Source of the DNA: CBDUEV01 sp965366365
GTDB lineage: Bacteria > Actinomycetota > Acidimicrobiia > Spongiisociales > JAENVV01
Direction of reading: 5' to 3'
Length of the DNA: 64,000 bases
Assembly (NCBI GenBank): GCA_965366365.1
Contig: CBDUEV010000008.1
Location: 3,422 to 67,421, forward strand
The notes beneath the pieces were generated by a model. That model was given only the letters and a program-made list of their open reading frames with translations, did no database searches and was not told where the DNA came from. Position 1 is the stretch's first letter; each line of letters starts with the position of its first letter. Shown in pieces: positions 23,099-32,043 of this stretch. The position numbers and the translations under genes were made by a program.

Positions 23099-24235
23099 TC
23101 ACACGCCGCGCAGGGTCTCCTCGATGAGGAAGTCCACGACGGCAACCAAGGCCTCGTGGTCCCCCGCTCCGGCTTCTCGCGCGGCGTGATAGGTGGCGAG
23201 TTGCTTGTCTGCCGAGGTGCCCTCCGTCACGATCGCTCGGGCATGTTCGAGCTCTGGAAGGCAGCCGAGCGCTTCTGCGTCCTCGCTGACCAGCTCGACC
23301 AACTCGTCGATGAGGTTGCCGAAAGGCACCAGCTCCCCCGCCCCGAAATCGACCATCGAACCCTCCACGCCGTAGCGCTGGGCACGCCAGATGTTCTCTT
23401 CGATGAGCATCGACGCGTACTGGCGCCACCGGCGGTTGTCGCTCCGCTCCCGGTAGAGCATGCTCAGAATGGACAGGTAGAGCGCAGCAACCGTCACCCC
23501 ATCCTCGATGTAGGTGCAGATATCGGGGATTCTGAGCTCGATGGTCGGATACCGGGCCGAGGGGCGGACGTCCCACCAGAGTCGGGTGGCGTCTTCGAGG
23601 ACTCCCGGACCCACCAGCGCGTCGACGTGGCGCTCATACTCGGCCCAGGAATTGAAGTCCGGGGGGAGGCCGGTCCGGGGCAAGGCCTTGAAGACGCTCT
23701 TGCGATAGCTCTTGAGACCGGTGTCGCCGCCACCCCAGAAGGGCGATGAGGTGCTGATCCCGTACAGGTGGGGAAGGAAATACTTGACCTGATTCATCAG
23801 GTCGATGCGGAGGTCTTCGTCGCCGATTCCCACGTGCACGTGCATGCCGCAGATGACCAACCGTCGGAGCACCGTCTGGAGATCTCGCGCCAGCAGGGCA
23901 TACCGTTCCTTGTCGGTGGTCTTCTGATCCTGCCACTGTGCGAACGGATGAGTCGAGGCCGAGATGATGGCCAGGCCATGTTCGGCGGCGGCGCCGCTCA
24001 CCTCCCGGCGGAGCCTGGCGAGGTCTTCGCGCGCCTCGGCGATACTGCCACAGACCTTCGTGCCAACCTCGACCTGCGTGCGGAGGAATTCGGGGCTGAC
24101 CTGCCCTCCGAGAATGGACTCCAGGCGAGACATGAGCGCCGGAGGTGGGTCGGAGGCCAGGTTGCGGGTCGTTCGGTCGACGAGGAGGTACTCCTCCTCG
24201 ATGCCGATCGTGAACTCGGGTTTGTGCAGCGACAT
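23099..24235 (-). CDS. YbdK-type carboxylate-amine ligase (GCS2 family)
   Basis: The 378-residue protein belongs to the glutamate-cysteine ligase 2 family. It opens FTIGIEEEYLLVD with the acidic metal-binding cluster, and has SASTHPFAQW, the ICGMHVHVGI motif and RPSARYPTIELRIPD. Such enzymes make gamma-glutamyl amide bonds using ATP; in actinobacteria a related enzyme, EgtA, makes gamma-glutamylcysteine for ergothioneine, but no other egt genes are seen here. The ATG at 24235 follows a TAGCCT -10 box by 6 nt and has no ribosome site. Confidence 0.85.
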   Translation of the reverse strand: MSLHKPEFTIGIEEEYLLVDRTTRNLASDPPPALMSRLESILGGQVSPEFLRTQVEVGTKVCGSIAEAREDLARLRREVSGAAAEHGLAIISASTHPFAQWQDQKTTDKERYALLARDLQTVLRRLVICGMHVHVGIGDEDLRIDLMNQVKYFLPHLYGISTSSPFWGGGDTGLKSYRKSVFKALPRTGLPPDFNSWAEYERHVDALVGPGVLEDATRLWWDVRPSARYPTIELRIPDICTYIEDGVTVAALYLSILSMLYRERSDNRRWRQYASMLIEENIWRAQRYGVEGSMVDFGAGELVPFGNLIDELVELVSEDAEALGCLPELEHARAIVTEGTSADKQLATYHAAREAGAGDHEALVAVVDFLIEETLRGV

Positions 24236-24241
24236 GGTGGC

Positions 24242-24247
24242 AGGCTA
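24242..24247 (-). promoter_or_regulatory. -10 box TAGCCT, leaderless start of the YbdK-type gene
   Basis: TAGCCT on the minus strand is followed by 6 nt and the ATG at 24235. It separates this gene's transcript from the tRNA-Glu gene upstream. Confidence 0.55.
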
Positions 24248-24319
24248 CTCAGCGCAGCGAGCCGAGTGGCGCTGGAGAGCGGAGAATCGGCCGGTTCCGC
24301 GAGGTTCCGGCGCGAGAAG

Positions 24320-24395
24320 TGGTAGCCCCGACGGGATTCGAACCCGCGTTACCGGCTTGAAAGGCCAGCGTCCTAGGCCGCTGGACGACGGGGCC
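24320..24395 (-). tRNA. tRNA-Glu (anticodon UUC)
   Basis: The minus strand forms a full cloverleaf nearly identical to the other Glu tRNA: acceptor GGCCCCG/CGGGGCT, anticodon loop CTTTCAA (anticodon TTC), T-loop TTCGAAT, discriminator A and encoded CCA. It lies 60 bp downstream of gltX, which encodes its synthetase, on the same strand. Confidence 0.96.
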
Positions 24396-24455
24396 GCAGC
24401 AACACGCCAACGGCGCGGCGCAATGGTAGCGCGCCGGACCCCGACCCGAGAACCG

Positions 24456-25910
24456 CTAGCCGCCCAGCCGCTCCTGGGCGGCACGGATCCGGTTCAGCGA
24501 AGGGTCCCGACCGAGAATCGCCATCGATTCGAACAATGGTGGGCTGACTTGTGAGCCCGTGATGGCCACCCGAAGAGGCTGAAAGCCTTTTCTGGCATTG
24601 AGGCCGGTAGCCTCCAGCATCGCCCGCATGGCCGCCTCAATCGACTCGGTCGTCCAGGACTCCACCCCCGCCAGCCGGTCGACGGCCGCCCGCAGCACCT
24701 CGGGAACCGTGTCGGCCTGCATCGTCTTCTCCCAGCTCTTGGGATCGAATTCGACGTCCTCGGAGAAGAGCCACCTCACCATCTCGACCACCTCGGGCAA
24801 CAGCTTCACCCGTTCCTGGATGAGGGGGCTCAGGGTGCGGTACTGGACCTTCTCCTCATCGTCGAGACTGGTCGCCAACCCGGCTTCCACGAGCGGAAGA
24901 GTCCGGTCGGCGAACTCGGTCGGATCCATGGCCCTGATGTACTCGCCGTTCATCCACAGGAGCTTCTGGGTGTCGAACACGGCGGGGTTCTTGGAGACGT
25001 CGTCGAGGTCGAAGGCGTCGACGGCCTGCTGTCTGGTGAAGATCGTCTCTTCCGGCCCGAGCGACCAGCCCAGCAACGTCATGTAGTTGAACATCGCCTC
25101 TGGCAGATATCCAGCCTCCATGTAGGCGGCCATGGACGTGTCGCCGTGCCGCTTGGAGAGCTTCTTTCCGTCGGGACCAAAGAGCAGCGGAAGGTGGGCG
25201 TAGGTTGCCCGCTGGGCTCCCATCGCCTCGGTGATGAGAATGTGCTTGGGAGTCGAGGAGAGCAGGTCTTCGCCTCGCGCCACGTGAGTGATCTCATAGT
25301 CGACGTCGTCGACGGTCGAGGCGAGGTGATAGGTGGGAAATCCGTTCGATCGGAGGATCACGAAGTCGTCGATCACGTCGTGGTCGAATCGCATGTCGTC
25401 TCGAACGAGGTCGTGCCACTCGGTGACCCCGGGTCGGGGAATCGCCATGCGGATCGACATCTTGGCCCCGGCGGCGGCTCGATTGGCTGTTTCGTCGGGG
25501 TCGAGGGCGCGGCAGCGGCCGTCGTAGCCGGGTGGACGTCCTTCTTTCTGGGCTATCTGGCGTCGCTCGTCGAGCTCTTCGGGGGTGCAAAAGCATCGGT
25601 AGGCGGCCCCTGAGGCGATGAACGACTCGGCCACCTCTCGGTAGCGGTCGAAGCGATCACTCTGTCGGTAGGTCCCGTGGGGTCCGCCCACCCCGATACC
25701 TTCGTCCCAGTCGAGGCCGAGCCACCGGAAGGACTCGATCATCTGCTCGACGTACTGCTCCTCGGATCGGGCGGTGTCGGTGTCGTCGACTCGCACGAGG
25801 AAGGCGCCCCCGTGGTGGCGGGCGTAGAGCCAGTTGAACACGGCGGAACGTGCGTTGCCGACATGAAGCAGACCCGTGGGCGAGGGGGCGATTCGAAGAC
25901 GTACCGTCAT
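24456..25910 (-). CDS. gltX: Glutamyl-tRNA synthetase
   Basis: The 484-residue class I synthetase attaches glutamate to tRNA-Glu. It has the HIGH-type motif PSPTGLLHVGNAR near the N-terminus, the KMSKS-type motif KKLSKRHG near residue 245, and the helical anticodon-binding domain at the C-terminus. Because GatCAB is encoded at 38-41 kb, it is probably non-discriminating and also charges tRNA-Gln (inference). Its start overlaps the FAH hydrolase stop by 4 bp, and tRNA-Glu(UUC) follows. Confidence 0.97.
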   Translation of the reverse strand: MTVRLRIAPSPTGLLHVGNARSAVFNWLYARHHGGAFLVRVDDTDTARSEEQYVEQMIESFRWLGLDWDEGIGVGGPHGTYRQSDRFDRYREVAESFIASGAAYRCFCTPEELDERRQIAQKEGRPPGYDGRCRALDPDETANRAAAGAKMSIRMAIPRPGVTEWHDLVRDDMRFDHDVIDDFVILRSNGFPTYHLASTVDDVDYEITHVARGEDLLSSTPKHILITEAMGAQRATYAHLPLLFGPDGKKLSKRHGDTSMAAYMEAGYLPEAMFNYMTLLGWSLGPEETIFTRQQAVDAFDLDDVSKNPAVFDTQKLLWMNGEYIRAMDPTEFADRTLPLVEAGLATSLDDEEKVQYRTLSPLIQERVKLLPEVVEMVRWLFSEDVEFDPKSWEKTMQADTVPEVLRAAVDRLAGVESWTTESIEAAMRAMLEATGLNARKGFQPLRVAITGSQVSPPLFESMAILGRDPSLNRIRAAQERLGG

Positions 25911-26668
25911 CGCGCCACCACCGTGTTGCCGAGCATGCCGATCCCTTCGATCTCGATTTCCATTCGATCGCCGGGATGGACCGGCGCCACCCCCGACGGG
26001 GTGCCGGTGAAGACTACGTCGCCAGGAAGCAGGGTCATGCCGCGGGTGATGAACTCGATCAGCTCGGCAACTCCGAACACCATGTCGGCGGTCGAGCCGC
26101 TCTGGCGGACCTCACCGTTGACCCGACACGTGATCTCCATGCCTTCCGCCGGATCGAACTCGGTTTCGATGGCGGGGCCGATGGGGCAGAAAGTATCGAA
26201 GCCCTTGGCTCGGGTCCACTGACCGTCGGCTCGTTGGATGTCGCGGGCGGTGACGTCGTTCCCGATGGTGTATCCCAGGATCACCTGCGCGACGTCCTCC
26301 GCCGGGACGTTGCGGGCCACCGCGCCGATCACGACGGCCAGCTCGGCCTCGTGGTCGACCTGTTTGCTATCGGCCGGGTACACCACAGCACCCCCCGGAC
26401 CGATCACCGCAGTGGCGGGCTTGAGGAACAGAATCGGTCGGTCAGGCACATCGCTTCCCATCTCGGAGGCGTGATCGGCGTAGTTCCGACCCACACACAC
26501 CACCTTGGTGGGGAGCACGGGCGCCAGCAGCGTCACTTCGCCAAAGCTCCGGAACACGTCGGTCGCTTCCCAGTGCACGAGAGGTGAGCCTTGGTAGACA
26601 CGGATGCCCTCCGGTTCGACCGTCCCGTAGGAGATCCCCTCTGAGGTCTGCATGCGAACGATCTTCAT
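25907..26668 (-). CDS. Fumarylacetoacetate hydrolase family protein
   Basis: The 253-residue protein has the FAH C-terminal fold: VGRNYADHASEMG with a metal ligand region, DHEAELAVVIG with the paired acidic ligands, GYTIGNDVTARD, and GDVVFTGTPSGV. Family members are Mg-dependent hydrolases or decarboxylases of diketo acids, such as acylpyruvases and oxaloacetate decarboxylases. The substrate is not set by the sequence. It overlaps the thioesterase gene upstream and gltX downstream by 4 bp each, in a tightly coupled operon. Confidence 0.92.
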   Translation of the reverse strand: MKIVRMQTSEGISYGTVEPEGIRVYQGSPLVHWEATDVFRSFGEVTLLAPVLPTKVVCVGRNYADHASEMGSDVPDRPILFLKPATAVIGPGGAVVYPADSKQVDHEAELAVVIGAVARNVPAEDVAQVILGYTIGNDVTARDIQRADGQWTRAKGFDTFCPIGPAIETEFDPAEGMEITCRVNGEVRQSGSTADMVFGVAELIEFITRGMTLLPGDVVFTGTPSGVAPVHPGDRMEIEIEGIGMLGNTVVAR

Positions 26669-27183
26669 GGGTAATACTCATCACTCTCGTAGACGGATGG
26701 CTGAAGGGCCTTCCCAAAATGCTCCGGGCCGACGTGGAGGAACAGTCCTGCGGCCTCGACGTACCGGGCCCCCGTGGCGTCCTCTCCGATCGCCTCGGCC
26801 CACATCTTGCGGCCTTCGATTCTCGACATCCAGGCTTCGCCCCGCAAGGTCATCCCGAGTGGGATCGGCCGGAGGTAGTTCATTTCGAGTTTGGCGGTGA
26901 CTCCGGGGAGCTGATGCGCGATCATCACGAAGCCGATCAAGTCGTCGAAGAAGGCGGCGGTTGCTCCGCCGTGCACCAGCCCGGGGCCGCCCTCGAACCT
27001 GGCGGCAAACTCTATTTCGGCGACGACCGTGTCACCCACGTAGTGCGGGTGCAGCCCCAGTCCCTGGTGGTTTTCGGATCCACAGCCGAAACAGTTCGGC
27101 AGATGCTCGGTGATGAACGAGGAGAGCAGCTGCGGGTCCGGGACAGGGAGAACCTGCCCTGACAGAAAGCGATAGCTCGACAT
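26665..27183 (-). CDS. PaaI/hotdog-fold acyl-CoA thioesterase
   Basis: The 172-residue protein has an N-terminal segment NCFGCGSENHQGLG typical of the PaaI-like 4HBT branch, and the hotdog core with LVHGGATAAFFDDLIGF, whose Gly and Asp residues form the thioesterase active site. It would cleave acyl- or aryl-CoA esters. The start overlaps the previous stop (TGATG), and the end overlaps the FAH gene. The neighbours suggest a small acid-catabolism module, but the substrate is unknown. Confidence 0.88.
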   Translation of the reverse strand: MSSYRFLSGQVLPVPDPQLLSSFITEHLPNCFGCGSENHQGLGLHPHYVGDTVVAEIEFAARFEGGPGLVHGGATAAFFDDLIGFVMIAHQLPGVTAKLEMNYLRPIPLGMTLRGEAWMSRIEGRKMWAEAIGEDATGARYVEAAGLFLHVGPEHFGKALQPSVYESDEYYP

Positions 27184-27692
27184 CAGCCGGCCAAGCGCCG
27201 GCCGCCCAACACGTCGACGAGCTCCTCGGGACTGCAGTGGAGATGGGCAGGTGAGACGTGGGCGAGAAAAGCCGTGCCTTTCCGAGTCTCGTGGGCCGCA
27301 TGGTCCAGACCCTCTTCGCGACGCTCCCGCAGCTCTGCAACCACCTCCGACGGCAGCCCTTCGGGGCGCAGCCCGAGCAGCACCAACGCAACCTCCACGT
27401 CGGACGGCGTGGGGGCGCGCCCGAACAGCGAGGCTCGGGCACCGACCACGGTGGCGGCCACCGCTTCGATCTCCGGACCGCGGCTCGACCGATCGAAGTC
27501 GGCCCTTCGAATCAGCTTGAGCGCATAGCCGGTGTCCGGACCGGGACGTCCGAATACCCCACCCCAGGGGGTTTCGACGGGGCTGTCGATCTCGCCTGGG
27601 CGGTTGGGCCTCCAGCCAGATGGTGTGCCCGGCTCGCTGACCGGACGGGGCGCGTCGGATGGCCCAAGTTCGATGTTTGGTTGCTGACCCAT
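27183..27692 (-). CDS. Unknown protein between ilvE and the thioesterase
   Basis: I do not recognise this 169-residue protein. The first about 60 residues are rich in Pro and Gly (with WGGVFGRPGPDTGYAL) and likely extended. The rest is helical, with a Val/Ala-rich helix near 70-100 and a Lys/Arg/His-containing C-terminal half (ETRKGTAFLAHVSP). There is no signal peptide or membrane segment. ATG 27692 overlaps the ilvE stop and its own stop overlaps the thioesterase start (TGATG both times), so it is a real, translationally coupled gene. Confidence 0.7.
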   Translation of the reverse strand: MGQQPNIELGPSDAPRPVSEPGTPSGWRPNRPGEIDSPVETPWGGVFGRPGPDTGYALKLIRRADFDRSSRGPEIEAVAATVVGARASLFGRAPTPSDVEVALVLLGLRPEGLPSEVVAELRERREEGLDHAAHETRKGTAFLAHVSPAHLHCSPEELVDVLGGRRLAG

Positions 27693-28606
27693 CAGACCAC
27701 GTCCAGCCAGTGACGGTATTCGTCCAGCTTGCCCCGCACGGCCTTGGCGAAGATCTCCTGAACCTGGCGGGTGATGGGCCCCGGCTTGCCGGTGCCTACC
27801 TGGCGATGGTCGATCTCTCGCACGGGCGTCACTTCGGCGGCCGTGCCGCACAAGAGGATCTCATCGGCTTGATAGAGGCTCGAGCGGGTCACGGAGACCT
27901 CACGGAGTTCATGACCCTGGTCACGGAGAATCTCCATCACCGAGGCGCGCGTGATTCCGCCCAGGCAACCATCCGAGACGGGGGGCGTCGTGACGGTCCC
28001 GGATTTGACCACGAAGATGTTCTCACCGCTGCCCTCCGAGACGTAGCCGGCTGCATTGAGCATGATGGCCTCGTCGAATCCGGCTCGGATGGCCTCCGAC
28101 TTGGCGAGGATCGAGTTGAGGTATCCGCCCGTTCCCTTGGCTGAGGGGATCAGCGACGAGGCGTCGATCCGACGCCACGAGGAGACGCCCACCCGGATGC
28201 CGTTCTCGATACCCTCCTCGCCGAGATAGGCGCCCCATTTCCAGGCGGCCATCATGGTGTGTACCGAGGCTCCAGACGGGTTGAGCCCGATCGAACCGAG
28301 TCCGAGAAAGACCAGCGGCCGTATGTAACCCTCGGAGAGCTCGTTGGCGGTGATGACGTCCTTGGCTGCCTTCATCAGCTGTTCGACGTCGAGTTCCAAC
28401 GGAAGGCCGTAGGCGCGTGCCGAATCGATGAGACGCTCCATGTGCTCCCTGTGGCGGAAGATGGCGGGGCCTTCGGCGGTCGGGTAGGCCCGAATCCCCT
28501 CGAAAACCCCAGTTCCGTAGTGGAGCGCGTGCGAGAGCACGTGAACGGTGGCGTCCTCCCAGGGCACCAGCTCGCCGTCCATCCAGATGAAGCGCGAAGT
28601 TTCCAT
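27692..28606 (-). CDS. ilvE: Branched-chain amino acid aminotransferase
   Basis: The 304-residue class IV PLP enzyme moves amino groups between glutamate and the keto acids of Val, Leu and Ile. It has HALHYGTGVFEGIRAY (about 26-41), the PLP lysine K157 in PSAKGTGGYLNS and the cofactor-binding glutamate in SEGSGENIFVV. Length is typical. The ATG at 28606 lies 5 bp after the S9 peptidase stop, so the two share a transcript. Extensions upstream would lie inside the peptidase gene and are rejected. Confidence 0.95.
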   Translation of the reverse strand: METSRFIWMDGELVPWEDATVHVLSHALHYGTGVFEGIRAYPTAEGPAIFRHREHMERLIDSARAYGLPLELDVEQLMKAAKDVITANELSEGYIRPLVFLGLGSIGLNPSGASVHTMMAAWKWGAYLGEEGIENGIRVGVSSWRRIDASSLIPSAKGTGGYLNSILAKSEAIRAGFDEAIMLNAAGYVSEGSGENIFVVKSGTVTTPPVSDGCLGGITRASVMEILRDQGHELREVSVTRSSLYQADEILLCGTAAEVTPVREIDHRQVGTGKPGPITRQVQEIFAKAVRGKLDEYRHWLDVV

Positions 28607-28611
28607 GCGCC

Positions 28612-30528
28612 CTAGTTTGCCAGGTCCGGTGTCGTGTCGCCTAAACGACGGAGATGCCACTCGATGATGGCCTCGAACCGCTCCTGGCGATGCCGCGGTT
28701 TCCCCGACCGCGTCAACTCGTGGGATTCGCCGGGGAACCGCATGAACTCTGCCTCGGTGCCTGCCTTGAGAAGCACCGCAAAGAACTCCTCCGCCTGCGA
28801 GATCGGACAGCGATGGTCTTGCTCGGAGTGGATGATGAGCGTGGGCGTTGAGATGCGATCGGCGACGGCGAGCGGACTCTTCGCCCACAGGACGCTCGAC
28901 CCGTCGGGCACCGTGCTGGAAAGATACTGGTCCGGGAACGTGGCGCCGATGTCGCTGGTCCCGGCGAACGACGGCCACGACAGCAGGGCTCGCTCGACGA
29001 TCGCCGAGCGATAACGCGCATCGTGCGCGGCGATCCAGGCGGTCAGAAAACCACCGTAGGAGCCGCCCATCACTCCCATCCGCTCGGGATCGAGCCTCGG
29101 AGATCGTGCCAAAGCTGCCTCCACCACGTAGGTGACGTCAGCCCGGTCCACCACGCCCCAACCGTCTCCTGTCACAGCCTTGAGGAAGTCGGCGCCACGG
29201 CCGGACGAACCTCGAGGGTTGCATGCCACTACCCCGAAGCCGGCACCTGCGTAGATCTGGAACTCATCGAAGAAGCCGACGCCATACTGGGCAGCGGGTC
29301 CCCCATGGATGTTGACGAGGACGGGCACCGCATCCGACCCGTCGGGGAGATACACCCACCCGTCGATCTCCACACCATCCGAAGTCACCTCGAAGTGGTG
29401 TGCGTCCACCAGGCCGGCGTCGGTCCGGAACCGGCCGTTGAAGTCAGTGGCCGTCTCCACGCTGCCCGACTCGATCTCCAGCCGGTGGACCTCTCCCGGA
29501 TCTCGCACGCTGGTTGCGGTATAGGTGACGACCCCGGTCTCCGGTGCGACCCCGCAGCCCGTCACGACCTGGTCTCGCCCGGTCACTTCCTGGACCGTGC
29601 CATCCGGCTCGATCCGGATGATCCGGCTACTGCCCCGGTCGTCGATCACGACCAGGGCGTCTCGGTCGATCCAGCCCACCTCCGTCAACGAAGGAGACAC
29701 CGTGCGGTCGAGATGGCCGATCAGGTTCCTCCAGCCCGAATCCTCGCAACGCCACAGACCGAGCGGAGTGGGCCAGTCCCAGAAGTCATCGATCCCGACG
29801 GCGTGCAGAACTCCGTCCGGCCGGTAGGCCAGGGCGGTCCAGTACCCGAGGCCGGCTTTGCGGACGAGGGTTCCGTCGGCAAGAACGATTTCCCAGATTT
29901 CGGTGGCGTGCGACCGCACCTTTCGCCCGGTGCGGTCGGAGAGAAAAGCCACCGTCCTTCCGTCCGGACTCCAGACGGGCCGCGAGGCATCTTCGTCGTC
30001 CGGAGTGAGAGGCTCGGGGGCGCTCAGGGCGTTGGGGTCGACCATGCACAGCCGAGATCGTCGATCGTGGATCCACCCGGCGCTATCGGCCCGATACGGC
30101 AGCGTGGTGATCCTGCGGGGCTTCCTTTCGCGTTCCTCGTCGTCGAGGTCCTCGAGCCAGGACGTGCCCACCACCACCAACATCGAACCGTCGGGAGACC
30201 AGCGGAGATCGGACGCGCCGAGCGAGAACTCGGTCACTGCGACGGCTTCGCCACCGTCGACCGCCATGACGGCGACCTGGGGCTTCGAGTCGCGGTCGGG
30301 CTGCCGGAGAAACGCCAGGCGTGACCCATCGGGTGACCAGCGCGGCAACGAGTCGAACGGACCGTGAGTGAGCGGCCTGATCGATCCGTCCTCGTCGATG
30401 ATGACAACCCGCCGCCGGTAGCGGTCCTCCTCGAGATCCATCTGCGATGTGACCAGCGCCGCCCTGCCGGTCGAACTGACGGACAACTGTTCCAGCGACA
30501 CAAATCTTTCGAGATCGGAGACGAGCAT
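28612..30528 (-). CDS. S9-family prolyl oligopeptidase/acylaminoacyl peptidase
   Basis: The 638-residue protein has an N-terminal beta-propeller with repeated WSPDG blades (about 64, 110, 186) and a C-terminal alpha/beta-hydrolase with catalytic S490 in GGSYGG, D571 in SEQDHRCP and H603 in GESHEL. There is no signal peptide, so it is cytoplasmic, and it should trim short peptides. The ATG at 30528 has an AGGAAAGG ribosome site. It starts the operon leading to ilvE, and its promoter region is shared divergently with pgpA. Confidence 0.93.
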   Translation of the reverse strand: MLVSDLERFVSLEQLSVSSTGRAALVTSQMDLEEDRYRRRVVIIDEDGSIRPLTHGPFDSLPRWSPDGSRLAFLRQPDRDSKPQVAVMAVDGGEAVAVTEFSLGASDLRWSPDGSMLVVVGTSWLEDLDDEERERKPRRITTLPYRADSAGWIHDRRSRLCMVDPNALSAPEPLTPDDEDASRPVWSPDGRTVAFLSDRTGRKVRSHATEIWEIVLADGTLVRKAGLGYWTALAYRPDGVLHAVGIDDFWDWPTPLGLWRCEDSGWRNLIGHLDRTVSPSLTEVGWIDRDALVVIDDRGSSRIIRIEPDGTVQEVTGRDQVVTGCGVAPETGVVTYTATSVRDPGEVHRLEIESGSVETATDFNGRFRTDAGLVDAHHFEVTSDGVEIDGWVYLPDGSDAVPVLVNIHGGPAAQYGVGFFDEFQIYAGAGFGVVACNPRGSSGRGADFLKAVTGDGWGVVDRADVTYVVEAALARSPRLDPERMGVMGGSYGGFLTAWIAAHDARYRSAIVERALLSWPSFAGTSDIGATFPDQYLSSTVPDGSSVLWAKSPLAVADRISTPTLIIHSEQDHRCPISQAEEFFAVLLKAGTEAEFMRFPGESHELTRSGKPRHRQERFEAIIEWHLRRLGDTTPDLAN

Positions 30529-30597
30529 GCGGCCTTTCCTGGTGGTTCACGGAGAAGCTACCTTCTGTGACATCCCGGCGGACCGCGGGGCCACCAC

Positions 30598-30603
30598 TAC
30601 CCT
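30598..30603 (+). promoter_or_regulatory. -10 box TACCCT, leaderless start of pgpA
   Basis: TACCCT is followed by 7 nt and the ATG at 30611. No ribosome site is present. Confidence 0.5.
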
Positions 30604-30610
30604 CTCGGTC

Positions 30611-31063
30611 ATGCATCGCTTCGTCGCCTCGTGGTTCGGCTCGGGACTGCTGCTCAGAAGACTCGGCAGACCGGATCGCGGCTCGGGAACCGTCGGCGCC
30701 GCGCTGGCTCTGGTGATGGCGCTGCTGCTCGGCGGGGATCGCTGGATCTGGCAACTCGGTGCCGCCGTGGTGGTGGCCGGGCTGTCGCTGTGGTCGTCCC
30801 GACCCTTTGCATCCGACCACGCCGATCCAGCATGGGTGGTGGTGGATGAGGCGGCGGGCACTTTCGTGGCAGTGATCGGCTTGTCGCTCATCCCGGCGTT
30901 GATCGCCTTTGTCGTGTTCAGGGTGGCGGACATCACGAAACGGTTTCCGCTGGTTGCTCGCGCAGAAGGCCTGCCGGGCCCGGTTGGCATCACGGCCGAC
31001 GACCTGGTGGCCGGCGGGTGGGCGCTGGTATTCGGCTGGCTAACTCAGGCGCTCTTCGGGTGA
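30611..31063 (+). CDS. pgpA: Phosphatidylglycerophosphatase A family protein
   Basis: The 150-residue protein has the PgpA pattern: FGSGLLLRRLGRPDRGSGTVGA near the N-terminus, several hydrophobic helices, and the metal-binding segment VVVDEAAGTF with the invariant DE pair. The enzyme removes phosphate from phosphatidylglycerophosphate to give phosphatidylglycerol. The ATG at 30611 is preferred over in-frame codons upstream because those lie within the divergent peptidase promoter region, and because TACCCT sits 7 nt upstream. Confidence 0.82.
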   Translation: MHRFVASWFGSGLLLRRLGRPDRGSGTVGAALALVMALLLGGDRWIWQLGAAVVVAGLSLWSSRPFASDHADPAWVVVDEAAGTFVAVIGLSLIPALIAFVVFRVADITKRFPLVARAEGLPGPVGITADDLVAGGWALVFGWLTQALFG

Positions 31064-31118
31064 GAACCCCGCTAGACGCAGCACCGGGACGGCAGCGGAC
31101 CAGCCGGGTAGTCTCCGA

Positions 31119-32006
31119 GTGACCTGGTTGGGAGAGGACTTGGCAAGGAAGAGCGCCATCGCCGTGGTTGTGTTGGCGATATCGGCCACATTTGTAGGGC
31201 TCACAGCTGCCCCCGCCTGGGCGGCTTCCCTCGCTGTGTCGCCAGCTGTGGCCGAGGCGGGCGGCACCGTCACCGTGTCTGGTGCGGGCTTCGAAGCGAG
31301 CCTCCCCGCCGGCGTCTGCTGGGGCCAGCCTTCGACCGGTTGCGTTTCGTTGGGTTCCGCCACGGCAGCCGACGATGGATCGTTCTCCTTGGGTGTGACC
31401 CTTCCAGCCGACTCCGGTCCGGGAGACTGGACGATCTCGGCCTGCCAAGCGGACCCCGAAGCACCGAGTTCGTGTCTGGCGAGCGCTGCGGCCCTCGTGT
31501 CGATTCCCGCCCCGGTCACAACCACCACGACGACCTCCACCACGACGACGACGTCAACGACCACCACGACCACCACCACTCCGGCCACCACGACCTCGAC
31601 ATCGTCGACCACCACGACAACCACCACTGCCGCCCGGGCCGCTCCGCCTGTGACGAGCCCCCCCACCACCGCCGCGCCGGCGCCCGAAGAGACAGTCAAG
31701 GTGTTGGGTGCTGCCGTCGCTGCGTTTGAGGCGACCTCGACCACCGTGCAGGCCGGGGTCGACGTCCCAGCAGTCCCACCAACGGCCCCGGCGACCACCC
31801 TCGGGTTCGTGGATCCGTTCTTCGCCGGTTCGGGGCCGGAGCACAGCCAGGCTGCCTCCCAGGGCCCCTTCGACCTCACCACACCTTTGGCTTTTTGGGG
31901 CTTCTGGCTGGTGGTCCTCGCCACCGGCGTCGGCGTTGCCCTTCTGGTGATCAAGGGCGTCCTCATGCTCCGAGACCGCCGCAACCCGACAGACGTGCCC
32001 GCCTAG
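31119..32006 (+). CDS. Surface protein with Thr-rich stalk and C-terminal membrane anchor
   Basis: No named family is recognised. The protein (up to 295 residues) has a signal peptide ending near AWAAS, a compact domain with paired Cys (VCWGQ, GCVSLG and later SACQA, SSCLA) that looks like a small Ig-like fold, a stalk of almost pure Thr (about 130-170), a Pro/Ala linker and a C-terminal membrane helix followed by MLRDRRN. It is likely wall-spanning. The start is either GTG 31119 or TTG 31140; the TTG has a better GGAGAGGA site. It lies just before the SLH protein gene. Confidence 0.65.
   Translation: MTWLGEDLARKSAIAVVVLAISATFVGLTAAPAWAASLAVSPAVAEAGGTVTVSGAGFEASLPAGVCWGQPSTGCVSLGSATAADDGSFSLGVTLPADSGPGDWTISACQADPEAPSSCLASAAALVSIPAPVTTTTTTSTTTTTSTTTTTTTTPATTTSTSSTTTTTTTAARAAPPVTSPPTTAAPAPEETVKVLGAAVAAFEATSTTVQAGVDVPAVPPTAPATTLGFVDPFFAGSGPEHSQAASQGPFDLTTPLAFWGFWLVVLATGVGVALLVIKGVLMLRDRRNPTDVPA
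31518..31629 (+). repeat. Low-complexity ACC/ACG run encoding a poly-Thr stalk
   Basis: The stretch consists almost entirely of ACN triplets with scattered TCN, GCC and CCG codons. It is coding low-complexity DNA within the surface-protein gene and is a likely site of slippage-length variation. Confidence 0.85.
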
Positions 32007-32043
32007 CCACCGACTGACCCACCAAGCGACAGGAGTACCAGCT

